Shown: in pieces, positions 10,750 through 24,124 of the stretch | Layout: each line of letters opens with the position of its first letter | Numbering within the stretch: the stretch's first letter is position 1 | Notes under the pieces: model-generated | What the model saw: only the letters and a program-made list of their open reading frames with translations | Database searches by the model: none | Told to the model about the DNA's origin: nothing | Made by a program: the position numbers and the translations under genes | Source of the DNA: Amaurobius ferox | Taxonomy: Eukaryota > Arthropoda > Arachnida > Araneae > Amaurobiidae | Reading direction: 5' to 3' | DNA length: 64,000 nucleotides | Assembly: GCA_951213105.1 (NCBI GenBank) | Contig: OX578135.1 | Location: 163,463,250-163,527,249, forward strand

Positions 10750-11950
10750 TCTGGATTTTTACAGTGTAACATCCAACAGTAATCTGCAATCATATTAACA
10801 TTCCAAAAAGGTACCAATGATCCTAGTACCTTTTTCCCATTTCTTTAATGTCTTGGTGGAAACATTTACTCACTTACTGCACCCAAGATTTTCTGAATAA
10901 ATTCCAGGTGTAAATTTAAAAAATGAATTTTTATGCTCATTGAGCATCTTAAAGTTTTGAATTTTTGTAACATATTTTCAACCTTGGCCATAAAGTCAGG
11001 GTCTTTATTGTTACCCAAAAACTTAATAATAATATCTTTTAAGGAAATCCAAGCTTTCTTTTCAACTTTATTCATTACAAGTGGAAAGTTTTCATTGAGT
11101 ATCAAGTTTCTTATGGCTGATCCGATTGAAATAACTTCTTTAAGCTTGGCTTCTGATAGGCGAAGGAGCTTCACATAGGTATTTAAAGCAATTACCCCTT
11201 TTTTAACAATGCCTTTACAAACTGTTTCATAAAACTAAATTTTATGTAAAGGGGTGGTAAAAGAATTTTCTTTGTGCTAACGAGAGCTTTGTGTAAAATG
11301 CTTTTGCTGCCAGGTTCAAGAGATTTTCTTAGTATCCAGTGTTTTTACTCCCAGTGTTTACATTTTGCTCGACTGTCCAACTCACAAATGAAACATAGGA
11401 ATTCAGTATAACTACCCTGCTAACCAAGGGTAGTATAACATCCTGTTATACAATATTTTAAGGTCTCTACAAATCATCTAGTCATGATCATTGTATTTTA
11501 TATGTGCAAGAACTGATTCCAGATTTTTATAGCTTTTTTGAAAATGTACAGAATGGCCAACAGGTACAGAGACATGTTTGTTATCATCATGCAAACGAAC
11601 AGCTTTAAGGCTTCTTTTAGATGAGTTAATAAAAAGTCTCCATTAGCTTTATAATTAATGTCAAACTTGTACACCAATCCACTAATATCACTGCAGTAAA
11701 CTAAGTTACCATCCTGTGAAAAGTAAGAAATAAATTTATGTTCTCTGCTTCTATACAAATAAGTAGATGTTCCAAAAGTTTATTTTTTCTTTTAATCTGG
11801 AGACTCATATTTCAACAAATTCCTTAGATAATTCCAAATCTCTGACTAAATTCTTAAGTTCAAATTGAGTGAATAGTTGAAGGGCATCATTGTCTATATC
11901 ACACTGAATATCATATTTTTTCTTGTGATTTTTTAATTCAGTGCCTTAAA
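10750..11950 (-). pseudogene. TE-type pseudogene of an unnamed arthropod family
   Basis: Fragments in successive frames line up with a widespread repetitive protein family I know only as uncharacterised. The order is: LVRDLELSKEFVEI (about 11860), DGNLVYCSDISGLVYKFDIN (about 11715), FLCFICELDSRAKCKHW (about 11380), then RRKILLPPLYIKFSFMKQFV (about 11260). The next part is a 102-residue open segment with FLGNNKDPDF and a CSMSIKIHFL motif, ending in FHQDIKEMGKRY (about 10845) and ADYCW. At least three frame shifts and several stops break it. The cysteine pair in FLCFICELDSRAK looks like a small zinc-binding site. Confidence 0.55.
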
Positions 11951-12002
11951 TGACATTAAAGACAGCAAAATTCATCGAAACAGATTTTTGACCACAGGTC
12001 TG

Positions 12003-12290
12003 TTGTTGTTGAGACCCAGACCGCCCAACCTACCAGAAAGGTGTAAGGTAACTGTTTGGTTGGCCGGAAAGAGCCACCCAATTTAGAATGGAATCCAGTG
12101 GGGGAGGCATCCACAAGGACAGTACCCTTCTTCCCCTACCACCAATCTCTCGGAAGGACTTACAGACCCACATGTTTAACGTGATCGTACTCCGCATGAA
12201 CACGGCAGCAGTTTTGGCAGTGGAGGGAATCGATCCCGGGCCTACCGAGTGCAATTCCAGTGTGCTAACCACTGGGCTACTGTGCCCAGA
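12003..12290 (-). mobile_element. tRNA-derived SINE with (CAA)n tail
   Basis: On the minus strand the head reads GTAGCCCAGTGGTTAGC (A box) and GGGATCGATTCC (B box), typical of a tRNA-derived pol III promoter. A conserved body follows, and it ends in CAACAACAACA. It matches the copies at 26223-26507, 13043-13257 and 19585-19722. No convincing target duplication was found for this copy. Confidence 0.8.
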
Positions 12291-12309
12291 TCATAGGCCT
12301 GTGAATTAG

Positions 12310-12814
<505 letters not shown>

Positions 12815-13029
12815 AGTCTCTATTTATTTTACATAATAAAGGAATATGTCTGTGCAGTCTGTAGCAGAAAATCTAAGCATATTACGACCATAAATTTGAT
12901 ACACTGGTACTTTAGGACCCGAATAGGTGCATCTCAGCATTATATTTTAAATTTTGAATTTGTATTTTAGTTATTTTATATTTTAGCCCAATATACAAAT
13001 AGATTCTCTAACAATCTAATTCCCTAGCA

Positions 13030-13270
13030 AGACCACTTCTAGGAGACTAGGAGACAGCAGTGCGGACCTGGCCTACCTCTCGGTTTACAGGTTTAATTTC
13101 GCATCCCTGAGATTCTTACGGACCCACATGTTTAACGTGATCGTACTCCGCGTGAACACGGTGGCAGTATTTTTTTTTTTTTGCAGCAGAGGAAATCGAA
13201 CCCAGGTCTATCAAGTGCAATTCCCGCGAGCTGACCAGTAGGCTACCGCGCCCTTGTAAGACCACTTCTA
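13030..13270 (-). mobile_element. SINE copy with 13-bp target duplication
   Basis: The body (13043-13257) is the same SINE family as 26223-26507, diverged and shortened. Its B-box region reads GGGTTCGATTTCC, and there is an internal T-run. AAGACCACTTCTA flanks it on both sides (13030-13042 and 13258-13270), which proves retroposition. Confidence 0.85.
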
Positions 13271-15042
13271 ATAACCAACCAATAACTTTTGCTCAGAACT
13301 GTTACCCCACATTTAAAATTTTTGTATTCAGCAGCCCACTTATTTTAGGTACTGCAGATAGTTTATCTTGAACAAGTTTCTGTGTATTGTTTCACTAATT
13401 TGTAAAATTTTCCTTGAAATTTCCTATTCTGTGTTGATTTTAACATAATACTCATAAACCAATTTACTGAATTCCAATAGATAAATTTTCACACAAAGTA
13501 GAATGCCCAACAAGGTTATCTATCTTCATTATATACATGCAGACATATGAAATTCACCAAGAAAATTTTTGTCACATACATAAATAACACATTGTATAAA
13601 TGATTTTGATAGATTCCTAGTAAGTATTAAACACTATTTGAGAAATAAAACTGTAATTTGAAGATATTAATATTTATATCATTTACAAACTGTTAATGAT
13701 AATGATTTTCATACATAAGAAAAAAAAAAAAGCTTAATAAATTTAGAACTGCTCCCATTTGAAAATGTGCTCAGTTCAGTTTAAAATGATTTAATATTGC
13801 ATTCTTTAAATTTTTAAAAAGCAAATCATGGATAAAAGATTCATATGTAAAAAATAACTATACTATTCACACTTTACCTATGCACATGGGAATGAGGGTT
13901 TCCACCAGAGCAGCACAGTTTTGTTTATGGAAACAAATATGTTTACAATTACAGAAAAGAAAAAAAAAACCCTCAGTAGTTGGAATTTTGTCATCAAACA
14001 GTTATACAAGAGAGTTAAAAAAGTGTCAAATCTACTCAAAAGATTATACACCTGAAGAACTAGAGACAAATTAGTGATAGCACATAGTTTGGGAGGGAGG
14101 ATGATGGATCTCAATGGCCCCTAAATTAATAAAATTTATTTGACTTTTCTTAATTGGAATGATACTTGTCCAAGGTTGTAAGGGACTTCCAATTTTTAGT
14201 AAATGATTATCATCTATGTTACAATCACCAGATATATTGCAAGGTCATCCACAATATGACAGAAAACATGACAACACAACTTGCTTTTGTAGACACATCA
14301 CAATTCATTAATGTAGTAGCTATGTCATGTATGGCATCACATGAAAACCATCTATTTGTCTTTAATTTTAGAAACAAGGTGAAAAGAAAATATAATTATG
14401 AGAACCCTGTAAGGTGTATCCTTTTTGTGTTAAATTTTGACATTTTAAGTTCCATTATTTTAGGCACAAATACTTCATTTAAAATTTTTTTATTATGTAT
14501 ACTTTATACCTCTAAGAAAAATGTATACCTAAATTTACTTCTAAACATTTTTTTTTTAGGTAAAAAATTTACCCTCTAAAATCCAGAATTTTAATTTTAG
14601 TTTTTAGAATTTTCCCATAATGTATTTGAAACATTTGATTCGTTGCTCATATATTCGCAAATATGTGAAAAATAATTGCAACTCAATGATCAGTGTTTAC
14701 AAAGAAAAGTGTACCCTAAGTATGACTATACGTTTTATAAAAATTCATTTAAAGTTGGATATTTAAAAGCTTTTGGTATCAGTATTGCTGCTTAAAATAA
14801 AATTTAAACACATCTATTATCATTTTCTCAGACTGTAGTTTTTTTAAAGTTTTAAAAATTGGGAAAAAATTATTTTTTTTCAAAAATTGCTTACATGATT
14901 CCCTTAACCAAGTCTCTGTTTTTACCTCCTTCACTAAAAGAAAGCATTATTCTTATATTAAAATGGCCTATGACAGAGGCATTTTAACTCAGAGATTTAT
15001 AGATATTTTAAGGAACCTGATATTATTAAATATTTTAAAATT
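13271..15042. other. Non-coding AT-rich stretch
   Basis: A 137-codon open frame at 14166-14579 has no recognisable domain and low-complexity composition. I do not regard it as a gene. No other repeat was recognised. Confidence 0.4.
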
Positions 15043-15291
15043 AAGCGAATGAATTGGGCCTCTCATATTGCTAGAATGGATGAAAGGGACCCGGTAAAGA
15101 AGATGTTTGCTGCAAGGCCCTTTACTAGTAGAAAAAGAGAAAGACCAAAGCTGAGATGGCTTGACTCAGTTGATTCGGATTTTAGAGTGATTGGAGTAAG
15201 AGACTGGCAGACCAGGTCTAGAAATAGACAGTCCTGGAGGAATCTTCAGCGGAAGGCCATGGCTCATCCTGGGCTGTCGTGCCAAATATGA
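15043..15291 (+). mobile_element. LINE ORF2 C-terminal fragment
   Basis: The open segment reads MNWASHIARMDERDPVKKMF, then RKRERPKLRWLDSV and DWQTRSRNRQSWRNL, ending AMAHPGLSCQI and a stop followed by ATGATGATT. This is the familiar tail of a non-LTR retrotransposon polymerase (GHV.RM... RGRPK.RWLD...DR..WR). It is 5'-truncated with no upstream RT, and differs from the LINE at 8415-9870. Confidence 0.75.
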
Positions 15292-17371
15292 TGATTCTCA
15301 TATTAAAACTTTTTTCAGCCAAATCTAAACATATGAATGAGAGCTAATTATGAGAAAAACTTTTTGGCATTCTGTCTGTCTGCAAATTTATGTAACTGAA
15401 TTTACTCAGAAACTACACAACAAATTGAAACTAAATTTTGTATAAATTTAGGCTAGTAGACGAATATCAAAACAATGCTGTAATTTAATAACAAAAACAT
15501 TATGGGCAGAATAATCAGGCACATTTTGCACAATATTTCAATAAAATCTCTTAAACTACTTATCCAATTGAACCAAATGATTGGTTGGTATTAATGATCT
15601 TATTTGTTTGAGATAAAATGTTACACTTATTAAAATAATACACTTTTTTTTTAAAACTTGCATGTATCACGTGATTGCTCTTTTTGCAATACAACATCAA
15701 TTTTGAATTTTCAGTTTTTTTAAATATGATTTACAACAAATTAAGTATAAGAAAACTTTATGTGAGTTATTAAAAAATGTTAGCTTTAGTATAACATGAA
15801 TGTAGAACATGCATAAAATAGTATGCCATATACTTGTAAAAGCATAGAGGGAGTTATGGGAATGTTTTTTATTTCAGTTTTTTAGAAACCAGCTCCTACT
15901 GTTTGTTCTGCATCAATGATAAACTAAAACATTACTTCAATTTTGGATTCAGTCATTATCATTTAGTACAGCAGAAACACAGAGTGATGAAACACTTGAA
16001 AAGTATTTTTAATTTTGTATATACAGAAATCGTTCATACGGAAAATTTATTCAATACACAAAAAATGCAATATAACACTATATTTTCAGTGAATAAATTA
16101 ATTGATGTGTGGTTCTTCAAATGCTCAACTAATATATTGATTTAAATTTCAACTATTTTTCAGACACAAGAGGTTTCTGAGGCAAGGATTGAAAAAAATA
16201 TATAGTGCTGAAAATGTTATTTAAAAAACAAAAACAGAGCTGTGAGAAAATTTTAAAATTCAGATCTATTACAGAAAGTGGCTGAAAGCTTAAATTCCAA
16301 CCTGCTAGATGATATCTATGTTTCAGACTCCTAGTTAATAAACAAGACTAGGAGCAAAATCTTTGTTGCACAGGAAAATTTTAGTTTTGAAATATGGTGG
16401 TCAATGGGTAATTTCTTATCTTTAGAAAATATTGATGAAAATCTACATTTAATAACTTTTCTGCATTTTTTAAATTTTGGGTTTTCAAATAACCCTCTAC
16501 ACAATTTTCCAGATGGAGAAATGCAGATACATACTATTTGCCCATGGTTTTCGATTTCATAAATTACTCACCATTCTTATGCATGAACTGTGCAAGGATT
16601 GACTGCCTCTTTTAAAAATATAATTTGCTTTCATTTTTCACATTCCACATTTGAAGATAAGATTTACCTTAATTATAGCATTTTTTTAATGTACATAAGA
16701 ATTTGTTTAAAGAGTTTTTAAAATGGCAAGAATTTTAAAATAACAGTAATGAAATGTAAACCAATTATGGCACAGATCTTTTAACAAATAAGAATGAATT
16801 TACAATTACATGAGAGTTATGCTTAAGTGTAGAAAGTTCTTCGGGATAACTACTTAAGTAAGAATTAAAACTAAAGTAATTAAATGTATATATATAAAAA
16901 AAAAAAAAAATTACTGCAAATATCACAGATTTTATGTGCAGAATTATCACAGGTATATGTAGAAACACAACAATAGAATGCTATTTGTTAACTTTAAATA
17001 TTATAGTAATTGGAAAATAGCATTTCAAATATAACATACATACAGTATTATAGAAAAAACTGGACATAAATTGGAAAGCAAGGTAACACTGTTACCAGGG
17101 AACTGAAAAAACTAATAGGATCAGGATTTTGCATATAAAAAATATTTCTTGAAACACATGTATGAGTTCTATAAATTATACATCTTATAATTTTTAAAAA
17201 TTAACATGCATTTAAATGTGAAGAACAGTGGAGTAACGAACCACTGTAATCAAAAAATTAAAATGTGTTATAAAAACAAGTGTCTTTAATGCTCTGAGTT
17301 AGAAAGCATGCATTCCACATAAGGACACGCAAGCTCCAATACTTAAGGCAACAGTTTTCTAATTACATCTA
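15292..17371. other. Downstream flank of LPGAT1, mostly unannotated
   Basis: AT-rich, no coding signal. It should hold the gene's 3' UTR next to 17371. A stretch near 15360-15560 (CTGTCTGTCTGC followed by AAATTT-rich text) looks like a dispersed repeat of unknown type. Confidence 0.4.
17285..17290 (-). promoter_or_regulatory. Candidate poly(A) signal ATTAAA
   Basis: ATTAAA on the minus strand, about 80 nt past the LPGAT1 stop codon. It is a variant hexamer in AT-rich DNA, so it may be chance. Confidence 0.25.
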
Positions 17372-17799
17372 CTAGTTGTGTATGAAATTCCACATCTTCC
17401 ACAGTATATAACAATGAAGCACAGAAGATGACACGAAAAATAAGTGAAGAGATGCAATCCACAAGTCAGACATAGTCACTACTTGTTCTTTGTGTAATGA
17501 ATTTGTGCTCTCTTCATTGATCCGTTGGCTTTTAGGCAAAACGGGAAAATTTCTTGTACTGTAATATTCATTTAGCAGTTCTTCTTTTTCAGCCCACCGA
17601 GCATAGACCCAGTCCCTTAAAGATTCCATGCTGTCATACGGCACATCTTTAATGGAGTAACGACGATAATGCATGTATGTAGTGCATGGAGGACGGGAAG
17701 CAGCACATATAGCAAGTAAGTCTAGAGGCCTTTGAGGCTCTGGATAGCATAAAGTCACATCAATAACCCATTTTAAAGGTTCACACTCTTCTTCTGTAC
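17372..17799 (-). CDS. LPGAT1 last coding exon (residues 239-380)
   Basis: The acceptor TTGTTACAG precedes GTACAGAAG; the first two bases complete Gly239. It encodes the LPGAT1 C-terminal region: [32 protein letters not shown], the [20 protein letters not shown] segment, then TMSDLW and a final hydrophobic span, and ends in a stop at 17374-17372. This block matches the conserved human counterpart (HVHYRIFPIKDVP... WLYQRF.EKEDLL..FY). A membrane anchor at the very end fits the ER location. Confidence 0.93.
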
Positions 17800-19378
17800 C
17801 TGTAACAACAGAAAATTAGTGCTTTTCAATAAGGATGTATTTAAGACATTGGAGGGTTCAAATCCGCAGAACTGAAAACTTTCTGGCAAATGTCTCTAAA
17901 AAGACATTGTAAATCTACATTTTTTAAAGAAAAGTATCCCCAAAACCCCATCTAAGATGAATACTCTTAAATTTCTGATCAAAATACACTGCTGTTCTTC
18001 AATATACAATACTATACAGAGCTTTTGAATATCTATGCATATGTTGCATGTAGATAGTTATTTACTTTTTTTTTGTAGATATTTTCAGAGTAGAAAAGAA
18101 AATGTATCTCTTTTATCTATACCATAATCATTAAATTTTGTGCATATGGATACCTGTTAACTAAACTTAATGAAAATCCAGAAGATTATATAAAAATTCA
18201 GAAGATTTTTTGACATCAGTTTGTGATATGATAATTTAAGTACCTAAATCTTCATCCTAATAATATTGTTAAGAAAATATACCTTCTTTTCATCATGCTT
18301 GAAAAATAAATTTTCCCATAAAAAAAAAGATGAAATAAATATAAAAATTTTAGTAGATGCAAACAGATTGCAAAATCTAAAATATTTTCATAATAAAATG
18401 AAATGCATCAAAGATTGTGGACAAATGCAGATTTGCACAATATTGCGAAATAGTTTTTCACAAATTATTAATACATTAAACTTGACATTAAAAAATGTAT
18501 AAATACTAAAACAGAACAATTGGTGGGGGTTTTAGCACAGAGTAGAGAATTTTGCCAAAGTAAAAGAATTGGTTTTTAAAACCTTAGGGAGATTTTCCCC
18601 AAAAAACATTTAAAAGCAAAAAATTCAAGCGTTTTGCTTATTATCTCAGAGATCAGTATAACATGCAAAAACGATAATTTGAAGTCAATCAGGAGTAGTC
18701 TTAAATCTTGTTTTATAATTGCTAATTTTATTTTTTCAACAAACAAAAACTCAAATTCATATAAATAGATTTAGAAATGCAATTTTCAATATTCAGAAAC
18801 TTTATTTTAATAGATAGAATTTACATCAAAAATGATGCTTTATTTTTGTGTTTTGTCTAAAAAAAAAAAAAAACGTGAATCTTGACTATGTGAGCCGTCT
18901 ACTCGACTTCCATCCCCTTTTAACTGGTCCATTCCATCATGGTTTTAGTCTCGCGTGGTGAGAATTTCAGTGGCGGCGGTCATTTGTGAGTTGCTTTTCT
19001 TGCTTTTTGTGCATTTGTATGTTGTATTTTTCATGATCATGTGTTATTTTATGGTATTTTAGGCACAGATTGCATAAATTGTTAACCACATGTTTTTATG
19101 CAATCACAGAAACAACTGATTTTAGTATATCTAAATAGAATGTGTCCCTGAAGATGTTTCTGGCAGATATATTACAGGTTCTGGCGTTTCTGACATTGAT
19201 TTATTTTCTTTTTCCTGGTCATTCAATGGTTTATTTTCTTTTTTCTGGTTCTATTTACTTTTCCTATCCTTTCTTGTTACTTTTTGCTTTTAATGTAAAT
19301 TAAATACACATTGATTTATGATCCCCGGTTTGATACTGTGTTTACAGATATGCACTCCTGCACATTTTGTTTTTTTAA

Positions 19379-19410
<32 letters not shown>

Positions 19411-20295
19411 TGACAGATCATACTCTAGCATTTCTAAATAATTCATAATCTCCATGTCTTCTTCTAACAGTTAAACAATTTGTATAATTCCTTTTAACCT
19501 GCTTTGAGAAAACTGCTTAGTCAGTAACAAAAAATTCACTGTAACCGGTTCTGAGATGATTGGTAATACACATGCTTTTCCAGATAGGGGAAGGAGGGTA
19601 CGGTCCCTGTGGATGCCTCCCCCACTGGGTTCCGGTCTAAATTGGGTGGCACTTCCCGGCCGTCCATACAGTTACCTTACACCTTTCTGGTAGGTCGGAC
19701 GGTCTGGGTCTCAACAACAACAACATGCTTTTCCAGAAATACCACAGTACTAGGGGTAGATATATTTTCATTTTATTTTCATTATATTCTTTTGATATTA
19801 CTTTATAATACTTTGCATCCTCATTTCAATAATTAGCCACAAGCTGGTGTAACAAAATATTTTATATTCATGTTTGATTTTTATGTGTATTTGATCCACT
19901 TTGTCTTTTCTTCTATGTCGGGCCAGTTACATTATTTCTGTAATACATTTTACAGTTGTGTAAACAGAAACGTAGAATCAGTATTAATGAAACATGTATG
20001 GCCCTTGATAACGTACATGGTTTCAGAAATGCTTTTCATATTCATTTTATTCCTTTTATATTCACTAGATTCCATTTATTCAATTTCCAAACTTCTTGCA
20101 TAGCTCATCGTGCTACACTAGGCTTCTGATTTGCAAAAACCTTCAGTTTACAAGCAATTTTCTTTGGTATTTCTCGGGTATATATATATTACAAGTAATC
20201 ATAAAAATCTTCAATTATATATATATATATATATATATATTGGTAGAAGAGGAATGGTTCATGCCGCATGGTAATACAATTTTCTTATTACATTT

Positions 20296-20326
<31 letters not shown>

Positions 20327-22249
20327 TGTTAGATTATTTAAAAAATAATAGTCTTTTTAAACCTGATTTACATTCCATCAATAGTATTAAATTGAAAATT
20401 ATCAATATGTATAATGATTTAAATATTAAATATAAATATCTTAGATTTCCTTATATAGTGCTTATTCCAAAATTTCATAAAAATCCTATTAAATTTAGAA
20501 CAGTTACTAGTGGCCATAATACTTACTCTACTACTGCGAGTAAATTATTACTAAATTCTTTAAATCTAATAAATAATAGTTTAAGCCAGACTAGCAATAA
20601 CTACCATATTCTAAATAATAGTAAAGAATTAAAGAATAAATTAACATCTCTTAGAAAAATAATAGGATTTCAAACTTTTGATTTTAAAGATCTTTTTAAT
20701 AATATTAAGATATCTGATCTATATGATGTAATTTTAGCTCTATATAATGCTTATATTACACCTCTTTCAAATCAAATTAAATTTATAAATTTTCCTAAAC
20801 TTCTTCACTTTGTTATTTTCAATAATTATATTTTTCAAGGAAATAAATTATACTTACAAGTCTCAGGAGTTCCACAGGGTGGCTGTAGTAGCAGTATGCT
20901 AGCTAATTTATACCTTTATCATTATGAAATGTCATTTACTTCAATAGATTATACTTTTTACAGATATGTTGATGATCTGATTTGCTTAGTACATACAGAA
21001 AATTATCTCATAGATATAGATTACTATCCAGACAATTTGGAATTAATACCTAATGAAGCTACTATTAATAAAAATGTTAATTTTTTGGATTTAAATCTTT
21101 TTATTGATCCTTCTAATAGAATTGTTACAAATTTATATGATAAAAAAGACTTTTATAATTTTAATATTAATAAAATCTTACCTTTTAATTCCTGTAACTC
21201 GATTCAATTGTTTAGAAATATTATAGTCAATCAGCTTTTTAGAATTTATAGATTATCTGATAAAAAATTTCATGCTATGCATATCAATAATTTCAAAATT
21301 ACTAGTAATTTATATAAATATCCCACTTATTTAGTAAATAGTATTGTTAAAAAATTTAAAATAGCTGGATTTTTATAATTCTTTCCATAGTATCATATAA
21401 TTCTATTCATAGTATCTTATATTAGCCAGTCATCTCCTTTTTTTTTTTTTTTTTTTTTTTCATTCACTTCCCACTTCAGCATTACCTTTATATGCCCCTC
21501 TTTTTAGTAGCTCTTTTTGTATATTAATACTTTTTCTTTACATTTCGCTTCACAGTTTTTCAATTCTTATGAATGGCAACAGTAAATGGTTTTTTATTTT
21601 TTCTTTACGAATGGCAACACTGGTCTCTTCTATCAGTGTTCCCTCGATCCCTGTATTGAATCGACTGTACACACGCTGTGCTTTTTCCAGGTATTCATTT
21701 TTTCTTTTTTATTCCATCTTTATGTATGTCGTCCAAGTAGAAATAGTTCATAGATTTAATCTATCTATTTCTTCAGAAACATACATTTTTGAGTTTGCTT
21801 CTACAAAAAACTTGGACATGATTAGATTTTTGTAGAGGTTAACAATTCATGATTTAGGCTTAGAGCCTCGTCCACGTGTAAGGCGTTTGTGCTTGATTTC
21901 GTTTGTTATACTTATTTCGATTCCATACCTTTGTATTATATTTTTCATTGACTTGTTGATTCGATATTAATTTTTTTTATTTTTTCCATATGCTTGAGGA
22001 TTAATTGATTTTTACATTTGTTTTGTACGCCTGTTAGATAGTTGAATTTAGTTTAAGTTTTTCTTTTTTTGTTTCCATACCTTTTAATTTGGTTGATTTT
22101 CAGTAACTTGATAGCTAGTGTTTTGTATTTTTAATCCATTTGATTGATGATTTGCTGTATTATATTTTATTCTGTGGGTGTTTTTAAAAAGTTAGGTTTA
22201 TCGTGTTACATCTTCTTACTTTTCGTTCATTGGATTTTCAAACTTCTAT

Positions 22250-22289
<40 letters not shown>

Positions 22290-24124
22290 GTAAATCCAAT
22301 GGTAGAATGTAAGTAGTAACTCATAATACACTATCTTAAAATTTGCCTACAAAATACAATGAAATAAAGTAAATTCAATCATATAGAGGAAATTATAAAA
22401 CGTAATGCAGGTCATAAAGACAAAGATAATCAACAAATTTCAAAGGTGAGGAATGAAAATAGGAAAACCAAAAAATCAAGCAAAAAAGCTTGCACGTGGA
22501 AGAGCTCTAGGCTTAAGAATAGTTCATTTCGAAAAAATTCTTTTTCAAGTCCATATATCCCTTCGAAATGAACATAAAAATGCTTGTTTCTGAAACACAA
22601 GATAGATTTTATCTATAAACTTGTGTTATATGGACGACGAGCATAAAGATTGGAAAAAAATATAGGAAATATAAATACCTTAAAATACACCTCTTAAAGT
22701 TCAACCATGATGAGTAATATATGACTAGATCAATGTTGCCATACGCAGAAATGAAAAGAAGTTATCTGCTGTTGCCAAAGAGAGTAATAAAAACTGTACT
22801 GTGTAAAGTCAATAAAATGAGGTATTCTACAGTAAAAGCTACAAAAGTAAAAGATGAAAATATATTATAATGTAAATTCAAGAGAATGTAGAAGTATGGC
22901 TAAAATAAGATATTAAGGAGAGATTATAAGAATTTTAGGCTAATCGAAACTTATTAACTATTCCATTCACTAAATATGCTGGATATTCATAAAATTTATT
23001 GGTAATTTTGAGGTTATTAATGTGCAAAGCATGAAATTTTTTATCTGATAATCTATAAATTCTAAAAAGTTGATTAAGTATAATATTTCTAAACAATTGA
23101 ATCGAGTTGCAGGAATTAAAAATAATTTATTAATATTAAAATTAAAAAAATCTTTTTTGTCATATAAATTAGTAACTATCCCATTAGTAGGTTCTATAAT
23201 TAGATTTAAATCCAAATAATTAATATTTTTACTAATAGAAGTTTCATTAGGTATTAATTCCAAATTATCCAGATAGAAATCCATATCTATGACATAGTTA
23301 TCAGTAAATACAAGACAAATCAGATCATCTACATATCTGTAAATTTTATAATATGTTGAAGAAAAGAATTTTTCATGATATAGGTATAAATTAGCTAACA
23401 TACTGCTACTATAGCCACCTTGTGGAACCCCTGAGACTTGTAAGTATAATTTATTATCTTGAAAAATATAATTATTGAAAAGAACAAAATGAAGAAGCTT
23501 AGGAAAATTGGTAAATTTAGCAAGATGAAATTTATTAGTAATATAAGCATTATATAAAGCTAAAATGACATCATAAAGATCAGTAATCTTAATATTATTA
23601 AATAGATCTTTAAAATCAAAAGTTTGAAATCTTATTATTTTACCAAGTGTTTTTAATTTATTTTTTAATTCTTTACTATTATTTAGAATAATGTAGTTAT
23701 CACTAGAATCTTGTAAATTACTATTTAGTACATTTAAATAACTTACTAATAATTTACTAGCAGTAGTAGAGTATGAATTATGATCACTAGTTACAGTTCT
23801 AAATTTAATAGGATTTCTATGAAATTTAGGTATAAGCAAAATATATGGAAATTTCAAAAATTTATTATTAATATCTAAATCACTATACATATTGATAATT
23901 TTCAATTTGATACTATTAACAGAGTGTGAATCAAGTTTAAATAGACTATTATTTTTTAAATAATCTAACAGATATTGTATATAGAATTTTTTACAGATAA
24001 TAGCATAATTATTAGAGGCTTTATCAACATAAATAATAACAAAAGATCTATGTAAATCATTAACAGAGTGTTTTATATTATCCATATTATATATAGATCT
24101 AGATAAATTGATACTACAAATGGC

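Larger units (their letters stand above)
20320..22251 (+). mobile_element. Penelope-like RT element, copy 1
   Basis: A 5'-truncated retroelement: RT frame, a T-rich run near 21440-21460, a 3' non-coding region with a conserved pseudoknot (21731-21839), and a terminus at CATTGGATTTTCAAACTT just before (TA)n at 22252. It is homologous over its length to copies at 22285-24125 and 34454-36092. It lies head-in from (TA)n and tail-out to (TA)n. Confidence 0.7.

Noticed and set aside
14166..14579. 137-codon open frame
   Set aside because: No domain or homology recognised, AT-rich low-complexity codons and no splice or promoter context; it is long by chance in AT-rich DNA.
19870..20103. Open frame rich in hydrophobic residues
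   Set aside because: T-rich sequence translates to Phe/Leu-rich text; nothing supports a membrane protein gene.
21731..21839. Hammerhead or HDV ribozyme as the identity of the conserved pseudoknot
   Set aside because: The CTGANGA core is missing, and the hairpin lies between the 5' strands of the two interleaved helices, unlike HDV, where P3 lies between P2 5' and P1 3'.
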